Shown here: in pieces, positions 17,583 to 25,891 of the stretch
Numbering within the stretch: the first letter of the stretch is position 1
Layout of the letters: every line of letters begins with the position of its first letter
The notes under the pieces: model-generated
What the model was told of the DNA's origin: nothing
Seen by the model: only the letters and a program-made list of their open reading frames with translations
Database searches by the model: none
From: Nocardia sp. CC227C
Lineage (GTDB): Bacteria > Actinomycetota > Actinomycetes > Mycobacteriales > Mycobacteriaceae
Assembly: GCF_030767025.1 (NCBI RefSeq)
Contig: NZ_JASITE010000007.1
Span: forward strand, 186,001 to 250,000
DNA: 64,000 nt
Direction: 5' to 3'
Translations under genes and position numbers: made by a program

Positions 17583-17665
17583 TCCACACCGGGAGACCGG
17601 AGTCGACGCCTGTCGCCGGGGCGGGACGAGGCCGCCCCGGCGTGGCGGGTGGACGGGACGGGTGG

Positions 17666-18121
17666 TCAGCCGCGGTCGTAGGCGTCCTGGAGGACCTTGA
17701 TATCGAGTTTCCCCATGGTGCGCATGGCGGTCGCGGCGGCGAGGGCCTTGGCGGGGTCGCCGCCGTTCAGCAGGGTGGGCAGCACGGTGGGGGTGACCTG
17801 CCAGGTCAGACCGAAGCGGTCGGTGAGCCACCCGCAGGGGCCGGGCTCGCCGCCCTCGACGAGGGCGTCCCACAGGCGGTCGATCTCGTCCTGCGTATCG
17901 ACGACGATCTGCAGCGAGATGGAGTCGTTGAGCGGGTGGCCGGGGCCGCCGTTCAACAGCGTGACGGCATGACCGGCGAGTTCCAGACCGACGACGAATG
18001 CCGCGCCGTCGGAGTTGCGGGCGATGTCGACGATGCGGGAACCGGGCACCACGGCGGTGTAGAAGTCCGCGGCTTCCGCGGCGGCGCTGTCGAACCAGAC
18101 GCAGGTGTTGACGGTGGTCAT
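17666..18121 (-). CDS. PhnB-like VOC superfamily protein
   Basis: A 151-residue protein of the PhnB/3-demethylubiquinone-methyltransferase-like branch of the VOC fold. Marks are the opening VNTCVWFDSAAAEAADFY, GSLQ-type core ISLQIVVDTQDEIDRLWDAL, and the tail GWLTDRFGLTWQVTP. Such proteins are usually small dimers and often lack a known reaction. ATG 18121 follows GGAGGCC. An upstream extension in the same frame has no ribosome site. It stands alone between the kinase genes. Confidence 0.85.
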   Translation of the reverse strand: MTTVNTCVWFDSAAAEAADFYTAVVPGSRIVDIARNSDGAAFVVGLELAGHAVTLLNGGPGHPLNDSISLQIVVDTQDEIDRLWDALVEGGEPGPCGWLTDRFGLTWQVTPTVLPTLLNGGDPAKALAAATAMRTMGKLDIKVLQDAYDRG

Positions 18122-18213
18122 GATGGCCTCCTGATTGTGGGTGTGACCTGTTGTCACCCACTGGTCGGAGCCGCCCGCGCGTTCTCGACACAATCCGCCG
18201 AGATTTTCCTCGA

Positions 18214-19851
18214 TCAGTTCTCGCGCGGGTAGACCTTCACGATGCTGCCGTCCAGATCGGCCGCGAGATAGGCGGAGCCGCCGTAGTCGTCGCTCAGATA
18301 GACCATGATCGTCGGGCGGTCGTCGTTGAACGTCCAGGCCGGGTCGACGATCAGGTACCGCGAGGTCGGGTCGGGCACACCGAGTTGCTCGTCGGCGGCG
18401 CGCAGCAGATCCGGGAGGATGTCCCAGTTGATCGAACTCAGCCGCACCGTGGTCTCGGTGCCGGTGAGGGTGCCGCCCGGACCCTGACGGCTGGCAGTGC
18501 CGTCACGGTAGGTGTAGGCGTCGTAGCGCCGGGACCCGTCGTCCAGCAGCACGCCGGTGCTGGCGTAGGTCGGATAGAAGGTGGCGTCGGTGAATTCCTG
18601 TCCGCCACCGGCCTGTTCGAACGCGCTGATGGCCTGGCGGATACCGTCGGGGGTCAACAGGTCCACCGAATTCTCGGGCGGCACCGGCCCCGGTTCGGTG
18701 GGCAGCGCGGTGTCGAGAATCGGCGGCGCGGGCGTTCCCGGGGGACCGGCCTGGGAATCGGAGGATCCGGGTCTGAGGACGACCGCCGCGACCACGAGTG
18801 CGACCACCGCCGCCGCGCCGATCCCGACCGTGCCCCAGCGGCGGCCGCGTCGAGCACCGGACGAGGTGCCGTCACCGGCGGCCGGGAGGACGGATGCCCC
18901 CGCGGGGAAGCCGGGACCGGCCGCGAACGGCGGCGAATGATGGTGCTGGAGAATCGATCCCGTCGCATTGAGCGGCGCGGTCGCGTGCGGCGGACGCGGG
19001 CCGATTCCGAGCGGCCGCGGCGGCTGGGATTCCGGGCCCGCGGCCTGGGCGAGCATCCAGTCCAGCTGTTCGGCGCTGGGCCGCCGGTGCGGGTCGGGGA
19101 CGAGCAGGGCGGCCAGCGCCGTGGCGAGCGCGCCGGACCGTTGGGGCGGCGGCACTTCACCTTTCAGCACGGCCGCGAGGGTGCCGACCGTGCTCTCCCG
19201 GCGCAGCGGGTGGTAGCCCTCCACGGCCACGTAGAGCAGCAGGCCCAGCGACCACAGATCGGAGGCGGGGTGCCCCTCCTGGCCGTCCAGGCGTTCCGGG
19301 GCGACGTAATCGAGGGAGCCGACCACATTGCCGGTGGCGGTGAGCCCGTCCAGCCCGTCGATGGCCGCGATGCCGAAATCCGTGAGCACCGGTGAACCGT
19401 CCTCGCGCAGCAGCACATTCGCGGGTTTGATGTCGCGGTGCAGGACGCCGACGGCATGGGCGGCGCGCAGCGCCGCGAGAATCCCGCGACCCAGGCGGGC
19501 CGCCTGCTCGGGGATCATCGGCCCCTGTGCGAGCCGGTCGGCCAGGCTGCGTCCGCGCACCAGTTCCATCACGATCCACGGATGCGCGCCCGGGGAATCG
19601 ACGATGTGATGGATCGCCACCACATTCGGGTGCCCGATGCGGGCCAGCGCCCGCGCCTCCCGCAACACCCGCTCCCGTTGCGCCCCTCCGGAACTCGCGG
19701 TGCCGTCGGCCGCGTCGGTGCGCACCTCCTTCAGCGCCACCTCACGGTGCAGCGCGATGTCGTAGGCCCGCCACACGGTGCCCATCCCGCCGCTGCCGAG
19801 CGGCTCGAGCAACTCGAATCGCCCGTCGACCACTGTCCGCCCGGAATTCAC
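18214..19851 (-). CDS. Membrane-anchored Ser/Thr protein kinase (Hanks type)
   Basis: A 545-residue protein. The kinase domain spans about 11-270 with glycine loop GSGGMGTVW, catalytic Lys41 (VALKEV), HRDIKPANV with Asp140, and DFG at Asp158. A Pro-rich linker leads to one TM segment (about 336-358) and an extracytoplasmic domain of about 180 residues with no PASTA repeats. That domain (DGIRQAISAFEQAGGGQEF and following) resembles small lipoprotein-type sensor domains and may bind a ligand. The GTG start is six bases after a TAGGCT -10 box (19863-19858), which suggests a leaderless transcript. Substrates unknown. Confidence 0.93.
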   Translation of the reverse strand: MNSGRTVVDGRFELLEPLGSGGMGTVWRAYDIALHREVALKEVRTDAADGTASSGGAQRERVLREARALARIGHPNVVAIHHIVDSPGAHPWIVMELVRGRSLADRLAQGPMIPEQAARLGRGILAALRAAHAVGVLHRDIKPANVLLREDGSPVLTDFGIAAIDGLDGLTATGNVVGSLDYVAPERLDGQEGHPASDLWSLGLLLYVAVEGYHPLRRESTVGTLAAVLKGEVPPPQRSGALATALAALLVPDPHRRPSAEQLDWMLAQAAGPESQPPRPLGIGPRPPHATAPLNATGSILQHHHSPPFAAGPGFPAGASVLPAAGDGTSSGARRGRRWGTVGIGAAAVVALVVAAVVLRPGSSDSQAGPPGTPAPPILDTALPTEPGPVPPENSVDLLTPDGIRQAISAFEQAGGGQEFTDATFYPTYASTGVLLDDGSRRYDAYTYRDGTASRQGPGGTLTGTETTVRLSSINWDILPDLLRAADEQLGVPDPTSRYLIVDPAWTFNDDRPTIMVYLSDDYGGSAYLAADLDGSIVKVYPREN

Positions 19852-19908
19852 CGCGACAGCCTACGGCCACCGTCCACGCGGCGCGCCCCGGGGATTCTCG
19901 AGACAAGT

Positions 19909-20151
19909 TCAGTGTTTTCGGCTTCCACGGTGTCGGCGTCGTTCGACGGCCGTGCCGATGCCGGTGACGACCGCGAGGGCGGTCACCGCCAGCCCCGCCA
20001 CCATCCAGCCGTGGGCGTCGGCATCGGAGGCGGTGAGCGTCCAGGCGAGACCGATGACGCCCATGAGCAGCAGTGCCAGTCTCGAGCCGTCGACATTATC
20101 GATGAGAACTCGTTCATCGGGACGCGCGCGGGTAGGGAGCGTGCGGGTCAT
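19909..20151 (-). CDS. Small membrane protein, 80 aa
   Basis: An 80-residue protein with two hydrophobic helices (about 28-45 and 51-68) and a charged, Arg/His-rich C-terminus. ATG 20151 follows GAGGAG at good spacing; longer in-frame openings upstream have no support. It is transcribed towards the kinase gene's start region and separated from it by about 57 bases. Unknown function. Confidence 0.7.
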   Translation of the reverse strand: MTRTLPTRARPDERVLIDNVDGSRLALLLMGVIGLAWTLTASDADAHGWMVAGLAVTALAVVTGIGTAVERRRHRGSRKH

Positions 20152-20616
20152 CGAATACTCCTCGATCCTGCGTGGGGAGGTATGTCCCAGCGATTCCCTT
20201 GTGCTCAGAATTTCAAACGCGCCACACCCGTCCATCCTGTAACACGGGCGTGTCGCAAGATCGATGATCCATCCGAATGAGTTTCGCGTAGAACTGTCGC
20301 GGCCGCCCGATTGGTGTAGTATCTGGCGGCATTGAAAGGCGTTGCACTGCAATTCTTTTGGTATGTGTTTCGACAGTGGGGGTGTACGGGCGCGGAACCG
20401 CAGGACTGCATCGAGAACTCGTAGCGCAGGGGATCTCGTCGACACGGTGTGGGTGTCGACCGGGGGGACGAGTCGACCGACGCTGAAATGCCCATTCTTC
20501 GCGTGCTCACGCGCGCCGCGGATCGTTCACGCGATGGATGTCACCGCTCTCATCGGCGAGGCGGTGGCCATGCCGATTCCGCAGAACCGGATGTCGCTCG
20601 CACAAAGGAATCCCGA
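20152..20616. other. 465-base region without a recognised gene
   Basis: The stretch around 20290-20370 is less GC-rich than its surroundings and holds TAGTAT (20317-20322), a fair -10 element reading rightwards. The rest has short inverted repeats such as GTCGAC-containing segments near 20435-20485 that could fold, but they match no riboswitch or RNA that I recognise. A long leader for the MinD-like gene is possible. Confidence 0.35.
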
Positions 20617-21483
20617 GTGTTCGACCAATTCCCCGACCAGCCCGCCGATCTGTCCTCCGCCCCAACGGATTTGTCGCTGCTGCTGCGACCGGCCCCGCCC
20701 GGGTCGCCCACCGATCTGGTGCGCGTGCACGGCGGGGACGGGTTCCTGCTGTGGGCGACCATTCCCGCGGTGCTCGTCATGGGCAGTTCCGGCGGGGCCG
20801 GAACCACCACCACCGCCATCGGCCTCGCGGCCGCCGCCGCCTCCGACTACGGCGAACGCTCACCCATCGTGGTCGACGCCTCACCCACCGGCGGTGATCT
20901 CGCCCGGCGCGGATGCGACACCATCGATCCCGCGGGCACCGTGCAGACCTGGCTCAATATGAGCCCGCGCGGCCTCGCGCCGTCGGTGCTCGACAGTTCC
21001 GGGGAGAACAGCGCCCGCTTCGGGGTGCTGCCCCGGGGGCCGGAACCACTACCCCGGCGGGAGAGTTACGCCTCGGTGCATCGCGACCTGTGCTCGGCCG
21101 GATGCCTGCCCGTCTACGACGGCGGCTCGCCGGTCAGCAATCGGATGCTCGCCCCGCTGCTCTCCGATTCCCGGATCGCGCTGGTCATCACGCTGGCCGC
21201 GCGGGCCGACGCGGTGAATCGGCTCAAACCCGCGCTGATCTGGCTCGACGACAACTACAGCCAGTACCACCTGGCCGAATCCGTCATCGTCGTCACCCGG
21301 CAGCATCCGCACGACGGGCCCTCGGTGGCCGAACACGCGCGGCGCTATCTGGGCAAATTCGTGCGGGCCGTCACCGAGATCCCGTACGACACCCACTTGG
21401 CCACCGGTGGACCCGTCACCTGGTCGCGGCTGTCACCGCAGACCCGCGCCGCCTACCGGAAGATCATCAATCTGCTGCGCTGA
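20617..21483 (+). CDS. MinD/ParA-like protein with an altered Walker A motif
   Basis: A 288-residue soluble protein. The nucleotide-binding region reads GSSGGAGTTTTAIGLAAAA, clearly the deviant Walker A place of MinD/ParA proteins, but both the signature lysine and the P-loop lysine of KGGxGKT are replaced (S and T). Later parts (VVDASPTGGDLARR, ALVITLAARADAVNRL, VIVVTRQHP) follow the SIMIBI fold. Relatives occur in actinobacterial secretion and conjugation clusters, but no such genes are adjacent. GTG 20617 follows AAAGGA with good spacing. ATP hydrolysis is doubtful. Confidence 0.75.
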   Translation: MFDQFPDQPADLSSAPTDLSLLLRPAPPGSPTDLVRVHGGDGFLLWATIPAVLVMGSSGGAGTTTTAIGLAAAAASDYGERSPIVVDASPTGGDLARRGCDTIDPAGTVQTWLNMSPRGLAPSVLDSSGENSARFGVLPRGPEPLPRRESYASVHRDLCSAGCLPVYDGGSPVSNRMLAPLLSDSRIALVITLAARADAVNRLKPALIWLDDNYSQYHLAESVIVVTRQHPHDGPSVAEHARRYLGKFVRAVTEIPYDTHLATGGPVTWSRLSPQTRAAYRKIINLLR

Positions 21484-21537
21484 ATCTCGGTGCCGACCTG
21501 TGTCGGATGCTGTGTCGAGTGATGATGCGGCGTCGAG

Positions 21538-22149
21538 TCACGACGCTGTGCCGAGTGATGGTGCCGGGTTGCCGCACGGCGTGGTACCGAGTTCGAGAGT
21601 GATCGCACCGGCGAGCAGTTCGCGGGCGCGGTCGAGGGTGAGCGAGCCGCTGTGCCAGCGTTCGCTGAGGCCCTCGGTGAGGGCGGTCAGGCGTTCGGCC
21701 GCGGCGGTGGCGTCGATTCCGGTGGGCAGATCGCCGGAGCCCTGGGCGTCGCGGATCAGGGTTTCGATATCGGTGTTCCAGGAGTGCGTGGTGGCGCGCA
21801 GGGGGTCGCGCAGATCGGGGTTGAATACCGCGCTGGCGCGCAATTCGCCCCAGGCGATACTGGTTTCGCGGATCTCGTCGGTGTCCTGTAGTTCGAGCAG
21901 GAGTAACCGTTCGAGTCGGCGGCGCGGATCGGACTCGGCGAGTGCGCGCTCGGTGTAATCGACGGCGCGGTGGTTGATGTGTTCGAGGGCGGCGTGCAGT
22001 ATGCCCGCGCGATCGGTGAAATGGTAGTAGATCAGTGCCGTCGAGACGCCCGCCGCGGCGGCGAGTTTTTCAACGCGCAATCCTCGCACGCCGTCTTGTG
22101 CGATAACGCGTACGGCGGCTTCCAGAATCTGAATTCGACGCTCCGACAC
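21538..22149 (-). CDS. TetR family transcriptional regulator
   Basis: A 203-residue regulator with TetR HTH at about 8-54 (LRVEKLAAAAGVSTALIYYHFTDRAGIL) and a BetI-like C-terminal domain. The GTG start is 38 bases after the stop of the agmatine-deiminase-like gene, so both form an operon. A 20-bp palindrome with an extra half-site overlaps the operon promoter at 23322-23359 and is the probable operator. Ligand unknown, perhaps a polyamine or guanidino compound, by context only. Confidence 0.88.
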   Translation of the reverse strand: MSERRIQILEAAVRVIAQDGVRGLRVEKLAAAAGVSTALIYYHFTDRAGILHAALEHINHRAVDYTERALAESDPRRRLERLLLLELQDTDEIRETSIAWGELRASAVFNPDLRDPLRATTHSWNTDIETLIRDAQGSGDLPTGIDATAAAERLTALTEGLSERWHSGSLTLDRARELLAGAITLELGTTPCGNPAPSLGTAS

Positions 22150-22186
22150 GGGTCCTCACTGTAGGAGTAGGGGAGTGGGTGACCGC

Positions 22187-23287
22187 TCAGGCGGGTTCCT
22201 GCTGGATGGTGCAGTGGATGCCGCCGCCGCTCGCGGCGATGGCGTCGATGGCGATCTGGACCACCTCGCGTTCGGGATACAACCGCCGCAGGATCGAGCG
22301 GGCGGCCGAATCCGTGCGCGGGTCACCGAATTCCGGTGCGATGACCGCGCCGTTGCACACGTAGAAGTTGATGTACCCGGCCGCGAAATCGTCGTCCGCC
22401 CACTCCTCGCGGACGGTTGAGGGGCCCTCCAGCACTTCGACTTCCAGCGGACGGCCGTGCGCATCGGTCGCCGCGCGCAGGATGTCCAGGTGACGGCGGG
22501 TGACGTCGTAGTCGAAGGACTCCGGATCGTTGTCCAGCCCCGCCACCACCACGCCCGGCCGGACGAAGCGCGCGTAGAAGTCGGTGTGCCCGTCGGTGAT
22601 GTCCGCGCCCGCGATCCCCGGCAGCCAGATCACCTTCGCGATTCCGAGCACGGCGGCGAGCTCCCGCTCGACCTCCCGCTTCGACCATCCCGGATTCCGG
22701 TTGTCGTTGAGTACGCAGCTTTCGGTGATGATCGCCGTACCCTCGCCGTCCACCTCCAGCCCGCCACCTTCGAGCACGAGATCGCTTCGCACCCTCCGCA
22801 CCCCGGCACGCTCCGCCACGGCCGCGGCGACCCGCGTATCCCGCCGATGTTCCTGCTTGCCACCCCACCCGTTGAAGTTGAAGTCGACCCCGGCCCGCCC
22901 CCGGTCTCCCGACACGAACACGGGCCCCATGTCCCGCATCCAGAGATCATCCATCTCGCCCTCGACCAATTCGACCCCCGGCCCGCCCAGCAACTCCCGA
23001 GCCAGCCCCATCTCCTCCGCCCGTACCACCATCGACACCGGCTCATACCGAGCGATGGTCCTGGCAATGGTCGCCAGATCCCGCCGCACCAGCGGCAGCA
23101 ACTCCGCCCCGTACACCCGCTCCTCGGCCCCGAACGCCATCCACGTCCGAATGTGTGCCCGCCCCTCCTCGGGCATCACCCACCCGCCGTCGGTACGCGC
23201 CGCGCCCTCGCCGTCCATCCCACAACCTCCCGCTACGAACCCGCCGACCGCACCCGCGGCCGCCCGAATGAATGCCCGCCGCCGCAT
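22187..23287 (-). CDS. Agmatine deiminase family protein with Tat/lipoprotein signal
   Basis: A 366-residue protein. The N-terminus has twin arginines (MRRRAFIRAAAG) and a lipobox-like VAGGC at about 17-21, so it is probably exported by Tat and lipid-anchored. The rest is an agmatine/peptidyl-arginine deiminase fold: EMDDLWMRDMGP, FNFNGWGGK, GGGLEVDG, DGHTDFYARF with the catalytic His, and a C-terminal GGGIHC with the nucleophile cysteine. Agmatine deiminases are usually cytosolic, so the export signal is unusual. ATG 23287 is favoured because GAGGAGG ends five bases before it; GTG 23293 is directly against that site. Followed by its TetR gene. Confidence 0.85.
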   Translation of the reverse strand: MRRRAFIRAAAGAVGGFVAGGCGMDGEGAARTDGGWVMPEEGRAHIRTWMAFGAEERVYGAELLPLVRRDLATIARTIARYEPVSMVVRAEEMGLARELLGGPGVELVEGEMDDLWMRDMGPVFVSGDRGRAGVDFNFNGWGGKQEHRRDTRVAAAVAERAGVRRVRSDLVLEGGGLEVDGEGTAIITESCVLNDNRNPGWSKREVERELAAVLGIAKVIWLPGIAGADITDGHTDFYARFVRPGVVVAGLDNDPESFDYDVTRRHLDILRAATDAHGRPLEVEVLEGPSTVREEWADDDFAAGYINFYVCNGAVIAPEFGDPRTDSAARSILRRLYPEREVVQIAIDAIAASGGGIHCTIQQEPA

Positions 23288-23321
23288 CAGCACCTCCTCG
23301 ACCAGGGATTTTCTGCCAGAA

Positions 23322-23359
23322 TTCAGTCAACTCTACACTTTGACTGAAATTTCAGTCAA
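23322..23359 (-). promoter_or_regulatory. Promoter with overlapping TetR-type operator
   Basis: TTGACTGAAATTTCAGTCAA (23340-23359) is a perfect 20-bp palindrome, and TTCAGTCAA recurs at 23322-23330. Reading leftwards, TTGACT (23359-23354) and TAGAGT (23335-23330) form a -35/-10 pair with 18 bases between, so the palindrome covers the -35 box and the third half-site begins at the -10. It controls the deiminase-TetR operon, whose first ATG is at 23287. Confidence 0.8.
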
Positions 23360-23540
23360 GAAACCGTTCGGATGTGCCTTCGAGCAGTTCGTCCCACCGC
23401 CGCAGCGCCAACTCGGTATACGGATCGGCATCGATGGCATAAGCGCCCAACGCGTAGCCGTGTTCGAGCGGCACCGCCCGGTCACCGTCGTAGTGATCGA
23501 CCGCGCCGCCGCAGTCCCGTCGTGAGCAGCGACTCCTCAT
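23352..23540 (-). other. Short open frame, possible C-terminal gene remnant
   Basis: A 62-codon frame whose last 45 residues (from DHYDGDRAVPLEHGYALGAY on) have natural, acidic-rich composition, unlike the shadow frames nearby. No start signal was found and the first residues are Arg/Cys-rich. It may be the tail of a deleted gene. The 3' end overlaps the operator at 23340-23359. Not recognised. Confidence 0.3.
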
Positions 23541-23621
23541 GGCGGAGCGGGCCTTTGCCGGAGTGTTGGAGGAAGGCGGCGGTGAACATGCGGCCAGCTT
23601 GGCCGAACAGGTGGAGTGTCG

Positions 23622-24674
23622 CTACGTTCCGAGGAATTCGTCGATCGCGGGCCAGGTGGTGGTGGCGGCCTGGGGGCCGGCGATGAGGGCCAGGTGGTTG
23701 AGGCCGGGGAGGTCGGCGAAGCGGGCTTCGGCGGCTCCGGTGAGGACGTCGAGGCCGGGTTCGATGGTGGCGGCGGGGGCGAGGGTGTCGGAGCGGCTGC
23801 CGAGGAGGAGGACGCGGCAGGTGAGTTTGGCGAGGTCGATGACGCGGTCGGCGGTCAGGTGGACGCGGCCGTCGGCGAGCTGGTTGTCGACGATGATGCG
23901 GCGGTACAGCTGACGGTAGAGGCGTCCGGGGTACCCGGGCATGGCGGCGATGAAGCGGTCGATGGCCTCCATGCGGGCCAGGGCCTCGGTGTGGCCCGCG
24001 TTGCGGGCGATGAACAGCGGGCGGGTGAGCTCGCGGCCGAGCGACATGCCGCGGAATCCGGCCCGCACGAAGAAGGCCGGAATGCCGTCGAGGAGATGTG
24101 TGGCGTAGGCGATTTCCCGGCCACCGGTCAGTTTCGCGACCATGCGCACCGGCGTCAGCAGCCGATTGCGGCCGAAGTCCATGGGCGAGCCCAGGGTGGT
24201 GACCGAGCCGATCGGCAGATCGGCGTGGTCGGCGGCGGTGAGCAGGCTGATGATGCCGCCCAGCGACCAGCCGATCACGTCCACGTCCGCGCCGTCGTGC
24301 AGTGCGCTGATATGGGCGACGGCGGTGGGGACGATGTCGTCCACCCACTCCTCGAGTCCCAGATCGCGGTCCGCGGCGGTGATACGGCCGTAGTCGATCA
24401 CGTACGGCTGTCGCCCGCTGTCGCGCAGGAAGCGCGCGAGGCTCTGGCCCGGCCGCAGGTCGTAGCAGGAGGCGTCCACGGCCAGCGGCGGCACCAGCAG
24501 GACCGGATTCCCGCGGGCGGGGGTGTCGCGGTCGAAGCGGCGCAGCTGCCGATGCGGGAGGTCGTAGAGCACGGTCGAGGGCGTGCGCGCGGGTGCTTCG
24601 ATGCCGTCGCCGAAGGTCAGGGCCCAGCCGTTGCGCAGCGCGACGGGGAGGTTCGTGGTGATCACCGGATTCAT
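23622..24674 (-). CDS. Alpha/beta hydrolase related to PHA synthases
   Basis: A 350-residue protein. The nucleophile elbow is GWSLGG (a serine, where PHA synthases have cysteine). The opening NPVLLVPPLAVDASCYDLRPGQSLARFL and the acid/histidine region LLGSRSDTLAP with GLNHLALI follow the PhaC/acyltransferase-like hydrolase pattern. ATG 24674 gives MNPVITTNLPVALRNGW, a natural start; an ATG at 24752 would include the palindrome TGTAACTTACA. It is a likely esterase or thioesterase acting on a hydrophobic acyl substrate, not further defined. Confidence 0.8.
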   Translation of the reverse strand: MNPVITTNLPVALRNGWALTFGDGIEAPARTPSTVLYDLPHRQLRRFDRDTPARGNPVLLVPPLAVDASCYDLRPGQSLARFLRDSGRQPYVIDYGRITAADRDLGLEEWVDDIVPTAVAHISALHDGADVDVIGWSLGGIISLLTAADHADLPIGSVTTLGSPMDFGRNRLLTPVRMVAKLTGGREIAYATHLLDGIPAFFVRAGFRGMSLGRELTRPLFIARNAGHTEALARMEAIDRFIAAMPGYPGRLYRQLYRRIIVDNQLADGRVHLTADRVIDLAKLTCRVLLLGSRSDTLAPAATIEPGLDVLTGAAEARFADLPGLNHLALIAGPQAATTTWPAIDEFLGT

Positions 24675-25063
24675 GGCGCGGGTGTGGATCCCTCTCGATC
24701 GGCGGAGGTCGTACCGCCCGGAAAAGATGTAACTTACAATAACAGGCAACATTCCGGGCGGCCGAACCCCCTGGCCGGGGTGCTATCGCGTTGTCCGCCA
24801 CTGTAATTCACAACACGTGGGCGCGGGGTCGGCGGTGTCGCGGTCCGTCCGGCTCGGATCCGCTCGGATGGCGGTTCGCGGCCGGTCCGGCGGTCGCGGG
24901 CGAATTGCTCGCAATCTTGATCCGCTCGTGCCCGCGTTCGCGCCGCCGCGGCTTCCGGCCGGACCGCCCCCATTTCCCGTGTGCGGAGGTTCACAGTCTC
25001 AACCCCCTCCAAGTCAGGTGACCCTTACTAGAACCCGGGAAGGAATTCCGTCACACTGGTGTT
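24675..25063. other. 389-base divergent region between the hydrolase and sufR
   Basis: TGTAACTTACA at 24728-24738 is a perfect 5+1+5 palindrome, 54 bases upstream of the hydrolase start and of a size usual for TetR or GntR operators. On the right, TACTAG near 25027 is a possible -10 for sufR, and GGGAAGGA lies at 25037-25044. The middle (24800-25000) is GC-rich with no clear frame or hairpin. Confidence 0.5.
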
Positions 25064-25067
25064 GTGA
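25053..25067. promoter_or_regulatory. Probable SufR operator
   Basis: ACACT, five bases (GGTGT), TGTGA. As I recall, this is the half-site pattern reported for SufR of M. tuberculosis (ACACT-N5-TGTGA). The right half overlaps the GTG start codon of sufR at 25064. The pattern is directly visible. The match to the published site is from memory. Confidence 0.75.
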
Positions 25068-25891
25068 AAACCATGGGTTTGCGGAATGCGGAAGCAGGCA
25101 CCGGGCGCCAGCAGGGCGCCCGGTCTGCTGCGGTGTCCGAACCCGCAGGCGAAGGACATACCCGCGAAGCCGTCGTGAAGCTGCTGCTCGAGGAAGGACC
25201 GATCACCGCCACCGCCATCGGCAAGCGGCTCGGCCTGACCCCGGCGGGGGTGCGCAGGCACCTCGATGCGCTCATCGAGTCGGGGGAGGCGCGTGCCGCC
25301 CGCTCCGCGCCGTGGCAGCAGAAGGGGCGCGGCCGTCCCGCCAAGCAGTTCCAGCTGACGGCCCAGGGCAGAGGCCGGTTGGGGCATGCCTACGATGACC
25401 TCGCCGGTGCCGCGATGCGACAGCTGCGCGAGATCGGCGGCGACAAGGCCATCGTCGACTTCGCGCGCAAGCGGGTCGGCACGATCGTCGCCGGTATCGA
25501 CCGTCTGGCCCGGCATACGCCGGAGGAGACGGCCGCCAAGGCCGACGAGATCGCGGAGGCGTTCAGCGCCGCCGGATTCGCGGCCTCCACGCGGGAGGTC
25601 GGTGCGGGCGTGCAGATCTGCCAGCACCACTGCCCGGTGTCGCACGTGGCCGAGGAGTTCCCGGAACTGTGCGCCGCCGAACTGGAGGCGTTCCGCGAAC
25701 TGCTGGGCACCCACGTGCAGCGGCTGGCGACCATCGCCAACGGCGACTGCGCCTGCACCACCCACGTACCCCTCACCGTGCTGACACCCGGCACCGCCGG
25801 GGCGCTGACCCCCACACCGAATACCGCTGAAGAACCCGTCGCACAGCCCGCGACGACATCGACGAACGACTCCGGAAGGAGTGCCGAATGA
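25064..25891 (+). CDS. sufR: SufR, Fe-S-sensing repressor of the suf operon
   Basis: A 275-residue regulator with a winged HTH at about 30-100 (ITATAIGKRLGLTPAGVRRHLDALIESG) and a C-terminal ligand domain. That domain holds the cluster-binding cysteines (CQHHC, then ELC, and CAC near residue 230). SufR carries a 4Fe-4S cluster and represses suf genes when cluster supply is adequate. The last 40 or so residues are a Thr/Pro-rich tail. The start is taken as GTG 25064, which places its operator across the start; ATG 25073 is an alternative. It overlaps sufB by four bases (ATGA). Confidence 0.95.
   Translation: MKTMGLRNAEAGTGRQQGARSAAVSEPAGEGHTREAVVKLLLEEGPITATAIGKRLGLTPAGVRRHLDALIESGEARAARSAPWQQKGRGRPAKQFQLTAQGRGRLGHAYDDLAGAAMRQLREIGGDKAIVDFARKRVGTIVAGIDRLARHTPEETAAKADEIAEAFSAAGFAASTREVGAGVQICQHHCPVSHVAEEFPELCAAELEAFRELLGTHVQRLATIANGDCACTTHVPLTVLTPGTAGALTPTPNTAEEPVAQPATTSTNDSGRSAE

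Noticed and set aside
20449..20616. An upstream extension of the MinD-like gene to GTG 20449
   Set aside because: The added 56 residues are Arg/Asp/His-rich with no conserved look, and GTG 20617 has a proper AAAGGA site.
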